Shown: in pieces, positions 13,597-21,893 of the stretch
How positions within the stretch are numbered: the first letter of the stretch is position 1
How the letters are laid out: every line of letters starts with the position of its first letter
IMG/VR virus record: IMGVR_UViG_3300045411_000395
Span: 1-26,732 of that record
Length of the DNA: 26,732 nucleotides
DNA from: a virus
Direction: 5' to 3' (one strand)
The notes under the pieces: model-generated
What the model saw: only the letters and a program-made list of their open reading frames with translations
The model's database searches: none
What the model was told of the DNA's origin: nothing
Program-made: the position numbers and the translations under genes

Positions 13597-15809
13597 ACGA
13601 CTACATGGTACGCAGCGACGGAGGTGTCCAAACCATCTGGATCAGCGAGCGGTTGATAGATGCTACGGCTACCTACATGCGCAAGATCAGAAGCCAGTAC
13701 GCTTGTACGGTTTCGGCAACCAAACGCTCACAGAGCATCCTGCCGGATACGGGTAAATCATGGCGGTGGGCAAAGATAGATGGGCAGTACTGGTATGATT
13801 ACAACCACATCCCCGATCGAGCGCCAAGCTTCTACCGGAGCAAGCTGCCGGTTAAAGATGAAATCATGCAGCAATCCAACGGCAAACAGAAGCAATTGCA
13901 GACTGAAATAGCCGAATACTTCCTGGGCATCATCCAAAAAGAAGTTCACGACCTGACCAACCCGAAGGATGCTCACTACTTCATGTTCGAAGCGCCGGTT
14001 AAATTCTCAGCTTCCGACGCTCATGCAATGGCGGAGGCACGTTGCTGGTTTAACCTGATGTCGATCTGGTTTAAAAACGATGACTATAAAAAGCGTTGTG
14101 GTTTGAAAGCCCAGGATTTCTGGCAAATCCTCAGCGATCACTTCAGATCAACAAAGCATCCCTTCATCAATACCGACACCTCAGCGAGCCTGCGGAAAAA
14201 GATATTATACGAATGGCCTGCCGGAAAAGAACGCAGGCAGGAACAATTAGACAGCCTGATCAGCAAGAAGCACGGCAATCAGTATGCCAGGCAAGTGGGT
14301 AAGTTCAAAATGGTTGACCCTGAGACAGGCGAGATCATGGAGTTCGACCTGCATGAAGCCCTGATCTACGACCTCTGGATGAACCCTGGTAAACCGAACA
14401 AGCTGCACAAAACCGGAGAAGTTTCGGTGTATAACGAATACAAAAAGCAAGTCGAAGAATACGGATGCTCTGCAATATCGGAGAGTACGGTTGCTTTATA
14501 TCTCCGCCGCTTCCCTAACCGCATGCTGATGAGCCTGGAGCGCGACGGAAGTGATCACTTCAATAGCACTTATAAACCATACATACGCTCGCACAAACCT
14601 GCATTCGCCAGTTCAATCTGGGTGGCTGATTTTTCCGGGTCGAAGCTGCTTTACAGGTACATGAAAGAATCCTGGAAGGATGGAAAGAAAGTAAGCAAAT
14701 GGACAACGGCATCGGGCTATGTGCTCAGGATCACCGACTGCGCTACAGATTATATTGTTGCCTGGCATTTCAGTCACTCCGGCGAGGACTTTAAACAGGT
14801 TTTAACTGCCCTTCGAACGGCTGTTGAAACAAACCAGGGCTATGCCGCCAGGGAACTTGTTACCGATAATGGCCCGGCATTTACATGCAAGGATGCGCAG
14901 CTGAGGCTGCCCATGCTGTTCGATAAGCACCGCAAGATCGAACTTGGCAACAAACAGGCAAACAAGGCTGAGATTTATGTAAAACGACTTTCAAACCTGG
15001 CAAGGGTATTCGACAACTGGTGCATGTCAAGTTTCAATGCTTCGCATATTGACAACCAGGCTAATCCCGATTACCTCGATATGGATAACATTCCAACTGA
15101 AGGTCATGTCATTATGCAGGTTGAGCAATTGATCAACAAATGGAATAACACTCCGCTGCCTGATGGAACCATCCCGGCTGTTGAGTTTGCAAAACAGGAA
15201 CGCCGCAACCGCGACCTGCAGCCGATCAGCGAGCATTCCGGCAGGTATGTGTTCGGAAAGCACACCACATACACCCTCGACAGATGCCGGGGTATCCTTC
15301 AGCTTCAGGAAGGCAGCCGGATAGCAGAATTCAAATTCCCCAACTGGGAACAGGATGCCATTACGATTGATGATGCTTTATACGGTTCGACCCGGATGGA
15401 AGTGAAGGTGGTATGGAACGACTCAGGAGCCGACATCTATACCCCCGATGAAAAGTACATCCTCACCTGCCTGCCTCTTCAGAAATCGCACAGCACATTC
15501 GCTGAAGCTACGGATGAAACGATGGCTGCGCTCGAAGATCATATAGCATCGAAGCAAAGGGTGACGAATACCGCAAAGCAGTTTACTGAAAATGTACTGC
15601 AGGCTCTTGAGGCAATCGAAAAAACACACGAGCCCGAACATGAACTTGTACCGGTGCTTGCAGGAGTTCCGCTTGTTGCTGAACTTACATATATGCAAAG
15701 AGCTAAGCTGAACGGCGGACGCGCTAAAGAAGAGCATAACGAAGTGATGAGAACAAAAAAAGAAGCCCCGGGCGATACCAGCGACCAGGACTTCATCAAT
15801 CAATTATAA
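13593..15809 (+). CDS. MuA-type DDE transposase
   Basis: This 738-residue protein is the size of Mu transposase A. The integrase core is present with D346 in SIWVADFSG, D425 in VTDNGPAFT and E460 in NKAEIYVKRL, the last two spaced D(35)E. The N-terminal 300 residues would bind the phage ends and carry the HTH modules, and the region after residue 560 forms the beta-barrel and tail (YVFGKHTTYTLDRCRGILQL) as in the Mu transposase C-terminal domain. It catalyses integration and replicative transposition, with the AAA ATPase encoded next for target choice. Confidence 0.9.
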   Translation: MNDYMVRSDGGVQTIWISERLIDATATYMRKIRSQYACTVSATKRSQSILPDTGKSWRWAKIDGQYWYDYNHIPDRAPSFYRSKLPVKDEIMQQSNGKQKQLQTEIAEYFLGIIQKEVHDLTNPKDAHYFMFEAPVKFSASDAHAMAEARCWFNLMSIWFKNDDYKKRCGLKAQDFWQILSDHFRSTKHPFINTDTSASLRKKILYEWPAGKERRQEQLDSLISKKHGNQYARQVGKFKMVDPETGEIMEFDLHEALIYDLWMNPGKPNKLHKTGEVSVYNEYKKQVEEYGCSAISESTVALYLRRFPNRMLMSLERDGSDHFNSTYKPYIRSHKPAFASSIWVADFSGSKLLYRYMKESWKDGKKVSKWTTASGYVLRITDCATDYIVAWHFSHSGEDFKQVLTALRTAVETNQGYAARELVTDNGPAFTCKDAQLRLPMLFDKHRKIELGNKQANKAEIYVKRLSNLARVFDNWCMSSFNASHIDNQANPDYLDMDNIPTEGHVIMQVEQLINKWNNTPLPDGTIPAVEFAKQERRNRDLQPISEHSGRYVFGKHTTYTLDRCRGILQLQEGSRIAEFKFPNWEQDAITIDDALYGSTRMEVKVVWNDSGADIYTPDEKYILTCLPLQKSHSTFAEATDETMAALEDHIASKQRVTNTAKQFTENVLQALEAIEKTHEPEHELVPVLAGVPLVAELTYMQRAKLNGGRAKEEHNEVMRTKKEAPGDTSDQDFINQL

Positions 15810-15825
15810 ACTAATAATTAAATGT

Positions 15826-16734
15826 ATGACAAATTTAGACAAAAATGAAATTGTAAACCTGATCAGCCAGGAAAAAAATAAACTGGGATCAGCTAACAAA
15901 GTGGCAACCCGCTGCAGGGTAAGCCCGGCAACCATCAGCCAGATGATCAACGGCAACTGGGAACTGATAGCCGACGAAATGTGGCTGCAGGTGGGAGCCG
16001 AACTGGGTTACACCACTTCTACATGGAAGCTGGCAGAGATCGGAAACTATGTGATGATCAAGAAGCTGCTTGACTTCGCCAGGTTCGAGCATGAATACCT
16101 GGTGATCTCAGCCAAGGCAGGTTCTGGCAAGACTGCCACGATCAACCAGTACCGGCAGCTTGATCAGACCGGAGGAGTATTCGTCATCCAGGCACGCGAC
16201 TGGGCGCGGAGGGAATTCATGATTAACTTATGCCAGACCCTGGGAATTAGCCTCGGGACAGGATACACTTCGGTAGATAAGCTGGGTGAGATGGTGATCC
16301 GGTATTTCATTGATAGAAAGTCACTGAACCCGGTACTGATCATAGATGAAGCTGACAAGCTGAAACCTGCAGCCCTCCGTTACCTTATCCACTTCTACAA
16401 TGACCTTGAGAACATCGCCGGCTGTGTAATAGCCGGAACAGAGAACCTGGAGAAAGAGATCAAGAAGGGCGTTCAGTACAGCCGCAAGGGATTTGACGAA
16501 TTGGACAGCCGGTTCGGACGCAACTACATCCACCTGAAGGGAGCCACCATGCAGGACGTGCGAGAGATTTGCGCAATAAACGGGATAACCGATCCAGAAG
16601 TTTCCAGGATAGTTTTTGAAAACTCTTACCCGACAGGGATCACTTTCCAGGACAGGCATTATAAAGTGGTTGAGGATTTACGAAGAGTAAAGCGTGCAAT
16701 TAAGCGAGAACTCATGAAACTACAGGCAGCATGA
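15826..16734 (+). CDS. MuB-type AAA ATPase, target-DNA activator
   Basis: This 302-residue protein has an HTH at about residues 24-45 (NKVATRCRVSPATISQMING), as Mu B does, and an ATPase with Walker A AKAGSGKT (96-103), Walker B LIIDEAD (171-177) and a sensor region VIAGTENLEKEI. It would coat target DNA and deliver it to the transposase, and give target immunity. It lies 16 nt after the transposase gene and overlaps the next gene by 4 nt. Confidence 0.9.
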   Translation: MTNLDKNEIVNLISQEKNKLGSANKVATRCRVSPATISQMINGNWELIADEMWLQVGAELGYTTSTWKLAEIGNYVMIKKLLDFARFEHEYLVISAKAGSGKTATINQYRQLDQTGGVFVIQARDWARREFMINLCQTLGISLGTGYTSVDKLGEMVIRYFIDRKSLNPVLIIDEADKLKPAALRYLIHFYNDLENIAGCVIAGTENLEKEIKKGVQYSRKGFDELDSRFGRNYIHLKGATMQDVREICAINGITDPEVSRIVFENSYPTGITFQDRHYKVVEDLRRVKRAIKRELMKLQAA

Positions 16735-16976
16735 GGGTAGCGATACTTCAAATATTGATGATTGCCGACATGATTAAAGTGGAATTTAAAATCTCTGAAC
16801 CTAACGGGCACAATGCTTATGTGGAAAAGATGATCAATTCAATGGAAGAATATGAGCAATTCAAACTGGAGGTAAGTACAAGCATAGCCTCGCTCGATTC
16901 AATTATAACTCAAAAACTAAAGCGACTCACAAATGGAACGTCAACAAATAGAGGAAATCATCTGCAAAAAGCTTAA
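16731..16976 (+). CDS. Small early protein, unknown
   Basis: This 81-residue frame overlaps the MuB-type gene by 4 nt (ATGA). A later methionine at 16770 (MIKVEFKIS) is also possible as start and gives a more regular N-terminus. The product is helical and acidic in the middle (EKMINSMEEYEQFKLEV). It overlaps the next gene by 44 nt, which is long for this phage, so one of the two ends is uncertain. Confidence 0.5.
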   Translation: MRVAILQILMIADMIKVEFKISEPNGHNAYVEKMINSMEEYEQFKLEVSTSIASLDSIITQKLKRLTNGTSTNRGNHLQKA

Positions 16977-17289
16977 CATCGGCGGAGACCGATATAGAGA
17001 ACTGATGTTTGAGTTTGGGGAAGATTACCTCGAACTCAAATGCGGCAGTTTTAAAAAAGTACTTGCCGCCTGGAGGCAAAGCGGGGCAATGTGGAACTGG
17101 TGGATCAACCAGTATTACATCCTCGACGAGGCGCTGATCCATGTTGAGAAGAACCTGAGTATTGACCTCTACCGCGCCTTCCATGTAGGGATGGATTACT
17201 ATCCCAACGAAGGAATTGTGAAGCGGGCGATGGAAGAATACGACACGGTAGTACAGAATGAAATTAAGTCACATTTAATAAATCAATAA
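16933..17289 (+). CDS. Early phage protein, unknown
   Basis: This 118-residue protein is mostly helical with many aromatic residues (AWRQSGAMWNWWINQYYILDEAL). It has no signal or membrane segment. The stop overlaps the Gam-like start by 1 nt. No family was recognised; in comparable phages small proteins between B and Gam are poorly characterised. Confidence 0.6.
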   Translation: MERQQIEEIICKKLNIGGDRYRELMFEFGEDYLELKCGSFKKVLAAWRQSGAMWNWWINQYYILDEALIHVEKNLSIDLYRAFHVGMDYYPNEGIVKRAMEEYDTVVQNEIKSHLINQ

Positions 17290-17807
17290 TGAAAACACGA
17301 GAAAAAAAATTAGTTATCAGCGGGGTAACCCGTGAACAGGCTGAGGAGTCATTCGGCAAATACAATGCGGCGGATTCCCGCATTCAAAAGATCAATGCCA
17401 AGATGGACATTGAGTTCACATCCATCCGTGAAAAATACCAGGACGAGCTGCAGAAGCTTGGGGAAGAAAAGGAAAAAAACTTCGAAGTGATGCAGGTGTA
17501 TGCATCCGAGAATCAGCAGGAGTTATTCAGCAAAAAGAAGTCGATGGAAATGGTTCATGGGGTGATTGGGTTCCGCACCGGGACTCCAAAGCTTAAGACC
17601 TTAAAAGGATTCACCTGGGGAGCTGTTACCAACCTACTGAAGGAGTTCCTACCCTCTTACGTAAGAGTATCGGAAGAGCCTGCAAAGGACAGGCTGCTGG
17701 CAGATCGTGAAGTTCCTGAGACAGCCAGTTTATTCCCGAAGGTAGGAATCTTCGTCGACCAGGATGAGACATTCTATGTAGAGCCAAAAAAGGAGGAGGC
17801 TGCTTAA
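17289..17807 (+). CDS. Gam-type host-nuclease inhibitor
   Basis: This 172-residue protein has the Mu Gam plan: a long coiled N-terminal half (AADSRIQKINAKMDIEFTSIREKYQDEL...), then the conserved turn MVHGVIGFRTGTPKL followed by GFTWGAVTNLLKEF, and a short beta-type end (VGIFVDQDETFYVEP). Gam proteins form Ku-like dimers that bind DNA ends and block exonucleases, protecting phage DNA. It is directly followed by the tRNA-like element at 17816. Confidence 0.85.
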   Translation: MKTREKKLVISGVTREQAEESFGKYNAADSRIQKINAKMDIEFTSIREKYQDELQKLGEEKEKNFEVMQVYASENQQELFSKKKSMEMVHGVIGFRTGTPKLKTLKGFTWGAVTNLLKEFLPSYVRVSEEPAKDRLLADREVPETASLFPKVGIFVDQDETFYVEPKKEEAA

Positions 17808-17815
17808 TGGTTAAT

Positions 17816-17958
17816 TCCCCCGAAGCAATGGCAGCGTGCGGATCGGCATCCGTTTGTGATAAGATGTTAGCCTCTATGCATAGAGGAGTTCCAGTCAAGA
17901 GAAATCACCCGTTAGCCGAAGTACGGGTTCACAGCAGGTTCGAATCCTGCCGGGGGAG
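17816..17958 (+). ncRNA. Enlarged tRNA-like RNA
   Basis: TCCCCCG (17816-17822) pairs perfectly with CGGGGGA (17951-17957), directly continuous with a textbook T arm, GCAGG-TTCGAAT-CCTGC (17934-17950), and discriminator G17958 followed by CA. A short D-type arm GCA...TGC (17825-17839) contains GG in its loop. In place of a normal anticodon arm there are about 94 nt with hairpins CGGAT-CGGC-ATCCG, CCTCTA-TGCA-TAGAGG and ACCCGT...ACGGGT. No standard anticodon loop was found. It could be a tRNA with an insertion, a tRNA mimic or an unknown small RNA. It shares its 3' end GGGAGCA with the minihelix at 13019. Confidence 0.4.
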
Positions 17959-18002
17959 CAAGGATAGTACAGAATAATTAGTAGTTAGTAATTAGAAAGA
18001 AT

Positions 18003-18194
18003 ATGGCAAATTTAATCAACAAAGGAAATGTCGATGACATCAGATGTTCGTTGACTCACGGACTGAATTATGATTTCGATGATGAAATTAATCAGGAGAT
18101 CGAAGGAAGGAACCGATCAACAGTTTTGAAAATGTTGCTACGCGCCAGGGAGCTGAAGGCGCAAGGCTATAGTAAATGGGAAAAGAAACATTAA
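18003..18194 (+). CDS. Small early protein, unknown
   Basis: This 63-residue protein is charged and helical (DDEINQEIEGRNRSTVLKMLLRARELKAQGYSKWEKKH). It begins 44 nt after the tRNA-like element. Its leader contains repeated TTAGTA-type words and no recognised promoter. No family was recognised. Confidence 0.5.
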   Translation: MANLINKGNVDDIRCSLTHGLNYDFDDEINQEIEGRNRSTVLKMLLRARELKAQGYSKWEKKH

Positions 18195-18205
18195 ATAAAT
18201 ATAAA

Positions 18206-18571
18206 ATGCAAACAATACGCTATACTGGTGAAGACATCGCCATCGACATCGTGATGAACAATGATGACGGAACGCTCATCGATCCCACGACACTCGATGC
18301 GATATATGTTTACCTGGTTAACCAGGATGGAAATACCGTCGAAAAGTATGCTGAACCTGCTAAGGAAGGATACGAGCCGATCACCGTCACTGAAGCGAAA
18401 GCTTCTATCTGGATTCAGAGCGATCTCACAAAGACTCTGGCTGGTAACAAGCTTCATATTGAGCTCAACATTGAGCAGACAGTAGAGGAACTATCTGATC
18501 GTAAGCAGAATTCAATCGTGCTGAGTGATGAAATTCTTATTAAAGACGCAAATATAAAAGCCGAATCATGA
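18206..18571 (+). CDS. Baseplate/fibre-associated protein
   Basis: The start is taken at ATG 18206 (MQTIRYTGEDIAIDIV) because the upstream in-frame extension to 18176 overlaps the previous gene. The 121-residue product is beta-type with SIWIQSDLTKTLAGNKLHIEL and resembles the N-terminal part of baseplate upper proteins and other virion proteins placed before fibre genes (GTLIDPTTLDAIYVYLVNQDG). It overlaps the fibre-like gene by 4 nt. Its position inside the early region is unusual. Confidence 0.6.
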   Translation: MQTIRYTGEDIAIDIVMNNDDGTLIDPTTLDAIYVYLVNQDGNTVEKYAEPAKEGYEPITVTEAKASIWIQSDLTKTLAGNKLHIELNIEQTVEELSDRKQNSIVLSDEILIKDANIKAES

Positions 18572-19488
18572 TTGTAAAAATGATAATATCGGCTAAGGTT
18601 TCCGTCACTCTTACCAAAAGAGAGGCGGTGATCTTCAACATGAATCCCGGCAATGCAGGAGGGTCGTGTGGGGATATGACGAAGGAGGTCTATGATCCGG
18701 ATAGAATAGAAGCCGACGCATTCAGCAATGCAAATATGAAGGAGACTCAAAACAGGCTTTTTCTCACGGAACTGCAGAGCCAGAGCATAGCGATAGCCTT
18801 TGAACATAGCCAGGCTCCACATGCACCGGCTGATGCTGAGGCAAATGTTAACGCCGACTGGAACGCCGTGGATGGCGATGCATTGATATTAAACAAGCCT
18901 TCCTTACTTTCCCTGGGTGAAACAGAAACAACAGCATATCGCGGCGACAGAGGCAAAACGGCTTACGATCACAGCCAGGCAGCGCATGCGCCGAGCAATG
19001 CCCAGAAGAACAGCGATATTACTAAAGAAGAGATCGAGGCGAAACTCACCGGTGAGATTTCAAGCCATAGCCATGCGATAGCGGAAAGAGGGTTTGCGAT
19101 TAATGTGATGTCCGGCAGAGTGTTTAATCCTGCTGATAGTCAGACATTATATTTTTCTGATTTTCCATATATACCCAATACTAATGAAACTTTTTCTTAT
19201 CTATATATAAGAAAAAATTGCATACTCAAAATAGCAGAAATTAATTGTTTTTCTGCTAATGGAGGGTCCGATGAAAATTGGTCTTTATATATACGAAAAA
19301 ACGGTTTATCGGATTATTTGATTGCAACAGTTTCGCAATCCTCAATATTGCGGAATTTTAGTAATTCATCTTTAAATATCAGTTTTTCTTCCGGAGATTT
19401 TTTGACTATTAAAATGGTTAACCCAGCTTGGGTTACAAATCCGATAGAAGTAGTATTTGGCGGATATTTATACTTTCAACTACTATAA
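18568..19488 (+). CDS. Tail-fibre-like/receptor-binding protein
   Basis: Residues about 85-175 hold repeated fibre motifs: FEHSQAPHAPADAEANVNAD, then GETETTAYRGDRGKTAYDHS and AAHAPSNAQKNSDI, and the turn TGEISSHSHA. These His-rich repeats are common in the stalks of phage tail fibres. The C-terminal 125 residues, from MSGRVFNPADSQ, are a beta-rich tip with many aromatic and asparagine residues (YLYIRKNCILKI) and are encoded by DNA much richer in A and T than the stalk. This suggests an exchangeable receptor-binding head. Confidence 0.75.
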   Translation: MIVKMIISAKVSVTLTKREAVIFNMNPGNAGGSCGDMTKEVYDPDRIEADAFSNANMKETQNRLFLTELQSQSIAIAFEHSQAPHAPADAEANVNADWNAVDGDALILNKPSLLSLGETETTAYRGDRGKTAYDHSQAAHAPSNAQKNSDITKEEIEAKLTGEISSHSHAIAERGFAINVMSGRVFNPADSQTLYFSDFPYIPNTNETFSYLYIRKNCILKIAEINCFSANGGSDENWSLYIRKNGLSDYLIATVSQSSILRNFSNSSLNISFSSGDFLTIKMVNPAWVTNPIEVVFGGYLYFQLL

Positions 19489-19492
19489 TATA

Positions 19493-19588
19493 ATGTTCAA
19501 ATCCTGCAAACTGTATCATCGCATTATCCCTTACACACTGGCATTGCTTGCAATCTGGGTTTTAATCATTTTAACCATCGTTTTATGA
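19493..19588 (+). CDS. 31-residue single-helix membrane peptide
   Basis: ATG 19493 opens a frame that ends at TGA 19588, overlapping the next gene start (ATGA). The product MFKSCKLYHRIIPYTLALLA... has a basic N-terminus and one continuous hydrophobic helix (YTLALLAIWVLIILTIVL). It starts 4 nt after the fibre-like stop, so translation could be coupled on both sides. It may be an accessory membrane peptide; no family was recognised. Confidence 0.45.
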   Translation: MFKSCKLYHRIIPYTLALLAIWVLIILTIVL

Positions 19589-19986
19589 AGCAAATCGTAA
19601 TTAATGTTCCGGAAGGAGTCAGATACATTAACATGAATTTTCAAATTGTAAACGATAAATTAGTTCCGATAGATGATGTCGAAGCTGTTTCGAAGCATTT
19701 TATTGATGTAATTCTTGAGTATCATAATATAGACTTGGTTATTATCAGAAATCAATCGCGAAAAGGGGAGGTAGTAAGGGCGCGTCAGCAACTTTGCTTA
19801 TTATTGAAAAACAATACAAAGCTTACAACTACTCAGATTGGAAATATTATTAATAAGGATCACTCTACTGTTTCAACAAGTACTACGACTGCAATGAACA
19901 GGATCGAAACGAAAAATCAGCCATTCCTCGACGAATGGAATGAAATTCAAAATATTTTAAACTCTTTTAAATATGAAAATCACTAA
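19585..19986 (+). CDS. DnaA domain-IV-like DNA-binding protein
   Basis: Residues about 58-120 resemble the C-terminal DnaA-box-binding domain: RKGEVVRARQQLCLLLKNN, LTTTQIGNIINKDHSTVSTS, with the signature KDHSTV (91-96) equal to DnaA (K/R)DHTTV. There is no AAA domain. The N-terminal 55 residues are a separate small domain (VINVPEGVRYINMNFQIV). It could bind DnaA boxes to compete with or attract host DnaA, or act as a regulator. It overlaps the ParB-like gene by 14 nt. Confidence 0.7.
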   Translation: MKQIVINVPEGVRYINMNFQIVNDKLVPIDDVEAVSKHFIDVILEYHNIDLVIIRNQSRKGEVVRARQQLCLLLKNNTKLTTTQIGNIINKDHSTVSTSTTTAMNRIETKNQPFLDEWNEIQNILNSFKYENH

Positions 19987-20674
19987 GGATTATACCATTT
20001 TCAAAGAGATCTCCAGCAACCGGGAGGTTGATCCAAAGCACGTAAAACGTCTGGTGAGATCCATCGAGGATAACAACCTCCTCCACCTGAACCCGATCAT
20101 CGTTAACGAGAACATGCAGATCATTGACGGGCAGCACAGGCTCGAAGCTGCCAGGCAACTCGGAGTCGACATCTGCTATGTGATGTCAGAAGATGTAACG
20201 AAGGAAGATATTGCCACGCTCAACAGCGTGAGCAAGAAGTGGAGCACGATGGACTATGTTAACCATTTTACCGTTGAGAAAAATCCGTCATTCATCAAGC
20301 TGAGCAACCTGATCAATAAGTTCCCGGATGTTGCAGTGAGCACCTTGCTCAGGCTGATCAGCGAGGACGGCAGGCGCGACATGAATGCGCTGCGCGAAGG
20401 CTATGTTGATGTAACCAACATTGACCGTGCTTATACCCTGTTCGGAATGATCGGTGATTTAAAAACGATCTATGCCTACGAATTCCTTACCGATCGCTCT
20501 TTTATCATTGCTTTCAATAAAGTGATACATAAGAAGGACTTCAGTTTCGACCACCTGAAAGGCAAGATCGCCGAATCGCCACGCAGCTTTGTGCGCTGCC
20601 GCAAGGAAAGTGAGTACATCAAAATGATACTGGAGGTATATAATTATAAACTGAGTAAAAATAAGCTGGTATGA
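19973..20674 (+). CDS. ParB/sulfiredoxin-fold protein
   Basis: This 233-residue protein has the ParB N-terminal fold with PKHVKRLVRSIEDNNLLHLNPIIV and the signature IDGQHRLEAARQLG (51-64). The C-terminal 150 residues are helical and contain no ParB HTH of the usual length, so this is a stand-alone ParB-domain protein of the kind common in phages. Such proteins may be nucleases or CTP-dependent switches; the sequence does not show which. It lies 3' of the DnaA-like gene and is coupled to a short ORF by an ATGA overlap. Confidence 0.75.
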   Translation: MKITKDYTIFKEISSNREVDPKHVKRLVRSIEDNNLLHLNPIIVNENMQIIDGQHRLEAARQLGVDICYVMSEDVTKEDIATLNSVSKKWSTMDYVNHFTVEKNPSFIKLSNLINKFPDVAVSTLLRLISEDGRRDMNALREGYVDVTNIDRAYTLFGMIGDLKTIYAYEFLTDRSFIIAFNKVIHKKDFSFDHLKGKIAESPRSFVRCRKESEYIKMILEVYNYKLSKNKLV

Positions 20675-20784
20675 AAATCAAAGTGATTTATAAAATGAAG
20701 GCGGTTGAGGTATCCGAGATAATTGAAATTGGAAACGTAAACTTGCTAAGTTTAAATCGAAATTTGATCCGGTTGTTATTATGA
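20671..20784 (+). CDS. 37-residue small ORF
   Basis: ATG 20671 overlaps the ParB-like stop (ATGA) and the frame ends at TGA 20784. The product MKIKVIYKMKAVEVSEIIEI... is basic then hydrophobic. It is supported only by the overlap arrangement that is typical of this operon. Confidence 0.3.
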   Translation: MKIKVIYKMKAVEVSEIIEIGNVNLLSLNRNLIRLLL

Positions 20785-20796
20785 AAACATTACGTG

Positions 20797-21066
20797 ATGA
20801 GCAGTAATTACATATCAAGAGATCTATTCGAACTTGGTAATCAGAAGCGCAAGGCCATCCTCAGCCTTTGCTATCAATTACCATATAAATTCGGCTTCAC
20901 CCGCTTCGATGAAGCCCTTAAACGCAGGATTGTGGATATGGATCACCTCAACGAATTCCTGTGCGGGCCAAAAAGCATTTACAAGAAAAAGCTGAACTAC
21001 CACACACCGGAAGAACTGAGCAAGGTAATTTATCAATTTCAGCATTTACTTAATACCTATATTTAA
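20797..21066 (+). CDS. Small early phage protein, unknown
   Basis: This 89-residue protein is taken from ATG 20797; a GTG at 20794 is also possible. It is helical and basic (LGNQKRKAILSLCYQLPYKF, then LKRRIVDMDHLNEFLCGPKS) and ends in LNYHTPEELSKVIYQFQHLL. The plan of two helical halves with a late E-L-x-x-V motif is loosely like GemA/gp16 regulators of Mu-like phages, but similarity is not strong enough for that name. It ends 1 nt before the next gene. Confidence 0.55.
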   Translation: MSSNYISRDLFELGNQKRKAILSLCYQLPYKFGFTRFDEALKRRIVDMDHLNEFLCGPKSIYKKKLNYHTPEELSKVIYQFQHLLNTYI

Positions 21067-21067
21067 T

Positions 21068-21487
21068 ATGAAGCACTTTAAGCTAACAAGCGCAGCATTT
21101 GCCGGTGAAGTCGATTTATATTTTTCAGACAATGAACTGCTTCATTCGTTCAGTATAGACAATGCCGCACTGAATGATAATCAGCAACGGTGGTTATTGA
21201 AGAATTTACCTAATGACCTTGCTGAAATAACGAAAGTAATTGGTAAAAGTCCTACAGCTAAGATCATAGAAGTAACAAGGGAGATCACTTTCGAGATGTT
21301 CTGGAACCGGTACGATGATAAAATTACCACCAGTAAAAAGCGCACCCGCGCCCGATGGGATACCCTGAGCACGATAGACCAGGTGAAAGCTTACGATTAC
21401 ATCCAGCGCTATTTCCTGAATATACCTGGAGGAACACGCAAAAAGTATCCTGAGAGCTACCTGAATTCATTTATGTGGAACAACTAA
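21068..21487 (+). CDS. Phage protein, possibly replication-related
   Basis: This 139-residue protein ends in FEMFWNRYDDKITTSKKRTR, then ARWDTLSTIDQVKAYDYIQRYF and YPESYLNSFMW. This ending, F-W-x-x-Y-...-K-K-x-x-...-W, is seen at the C-terminus of many phage replication and helper proteins. The N-terminal half is beta-type. The function is not established. Confidence 0.55.
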   Translation: MKHFKLTSAAFAGEVDLYFSDNELLHSFSIDNAALNDNQQRWLLKNLPNDLAEITKVIGKSPTAKIIEVTREITFEMFWNRYDDKITTSKKRTRARWDTLSTIDQVKAYDYIQRYFLNIPGGTRKKYPESYLNSFMWNN

Positions 21488-21518
21488 CAGCCAATAGCTA
21501 ATAGCCAAAAGCAACATT

Positions 21519-21758
21519 ATGGCATACAACCGCAAAAATATATTACTGCGCATCATCGACATCCAGACCATCTACCTGCAGCATAACGAACAGGGCGTCA
21601 CCGGAGAGTATATCTATAATAGGTATATCCACCCTGTCTATCGCATCAGCCGCAAGACGTTCTACAACTATCTGGCTACAAATGCTAAGAAGGAATTGAA
21701 GGAACTGGAGCAGAAGATTATTAAACATAAAGAAAATCAATTACAATTGGAGATATGA
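21519..21758 (+). CDS. Small putative DNA-binding protein
   Basis: This 79-residue basic protein has a region like a helix-turn-helix (GVTGEYIYNRYIHPVYRISRKTFYNYL, quoted by its parts GEYIYNRYIHPVYRIS and KTFYNYL), followed by a charged coiled tail (KKELKELEQKIIKHKENQ). In Mu the last early gene is the middle activator mor, and position would fit such a role, but the homology is not visible. It overlaps the short frame at 21755 by 4 nt. Confidence 0.5.
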   Translation: MAYNRKNILLRIIDIQTIYLQHNEQGVTGEYIYNRYIHPVYRISRKTFYNYLATNAKKELKELEQKIIKHKENQLQLEI

Positions 21759-21881
21759 AAAAGATAATAGTAAGCGGGTGTTCTTGATCAGGCTGATCGC
21801 CTTGAATCATGGATGGAAATTGTTTTAAAAATTGAAAACTTTAGCAATTTGCGTAAATACATTGGTTTTATCGGGAGTTAG
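21755..21881 (+). pseudogene. Possible frameshifted remnant of a small gene
   Basis: ATG 21755 overlaps the previous stop and gives MKKIIVSGCS before TGA. In the +1 frame the sequence continues as VLDQADRLESWMEIVLKIEN and on to SNLRKYIGFIGS before TAG 21881. The second part is protein-like but has no good start of its own, so a single-base indel in a gene of about 40 codons is a reasonable reading. It may also be chance. Confidence 0.25.
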
Positions 21882-21893
21882 CGTACCAGTCTG

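Noticed and set aside
15027-15803. Minus-strand frames across the transposase C-terminus
   Set aside because: They are antisense to a well-supported transposase gene and have no leader or motif.
18568-19488. Diversity-generating retroelement target in the fibre gene
   Set aside because: The AT-rich tip suggested variation, but no reverse transcriptase gene or template repeat was found in the window.
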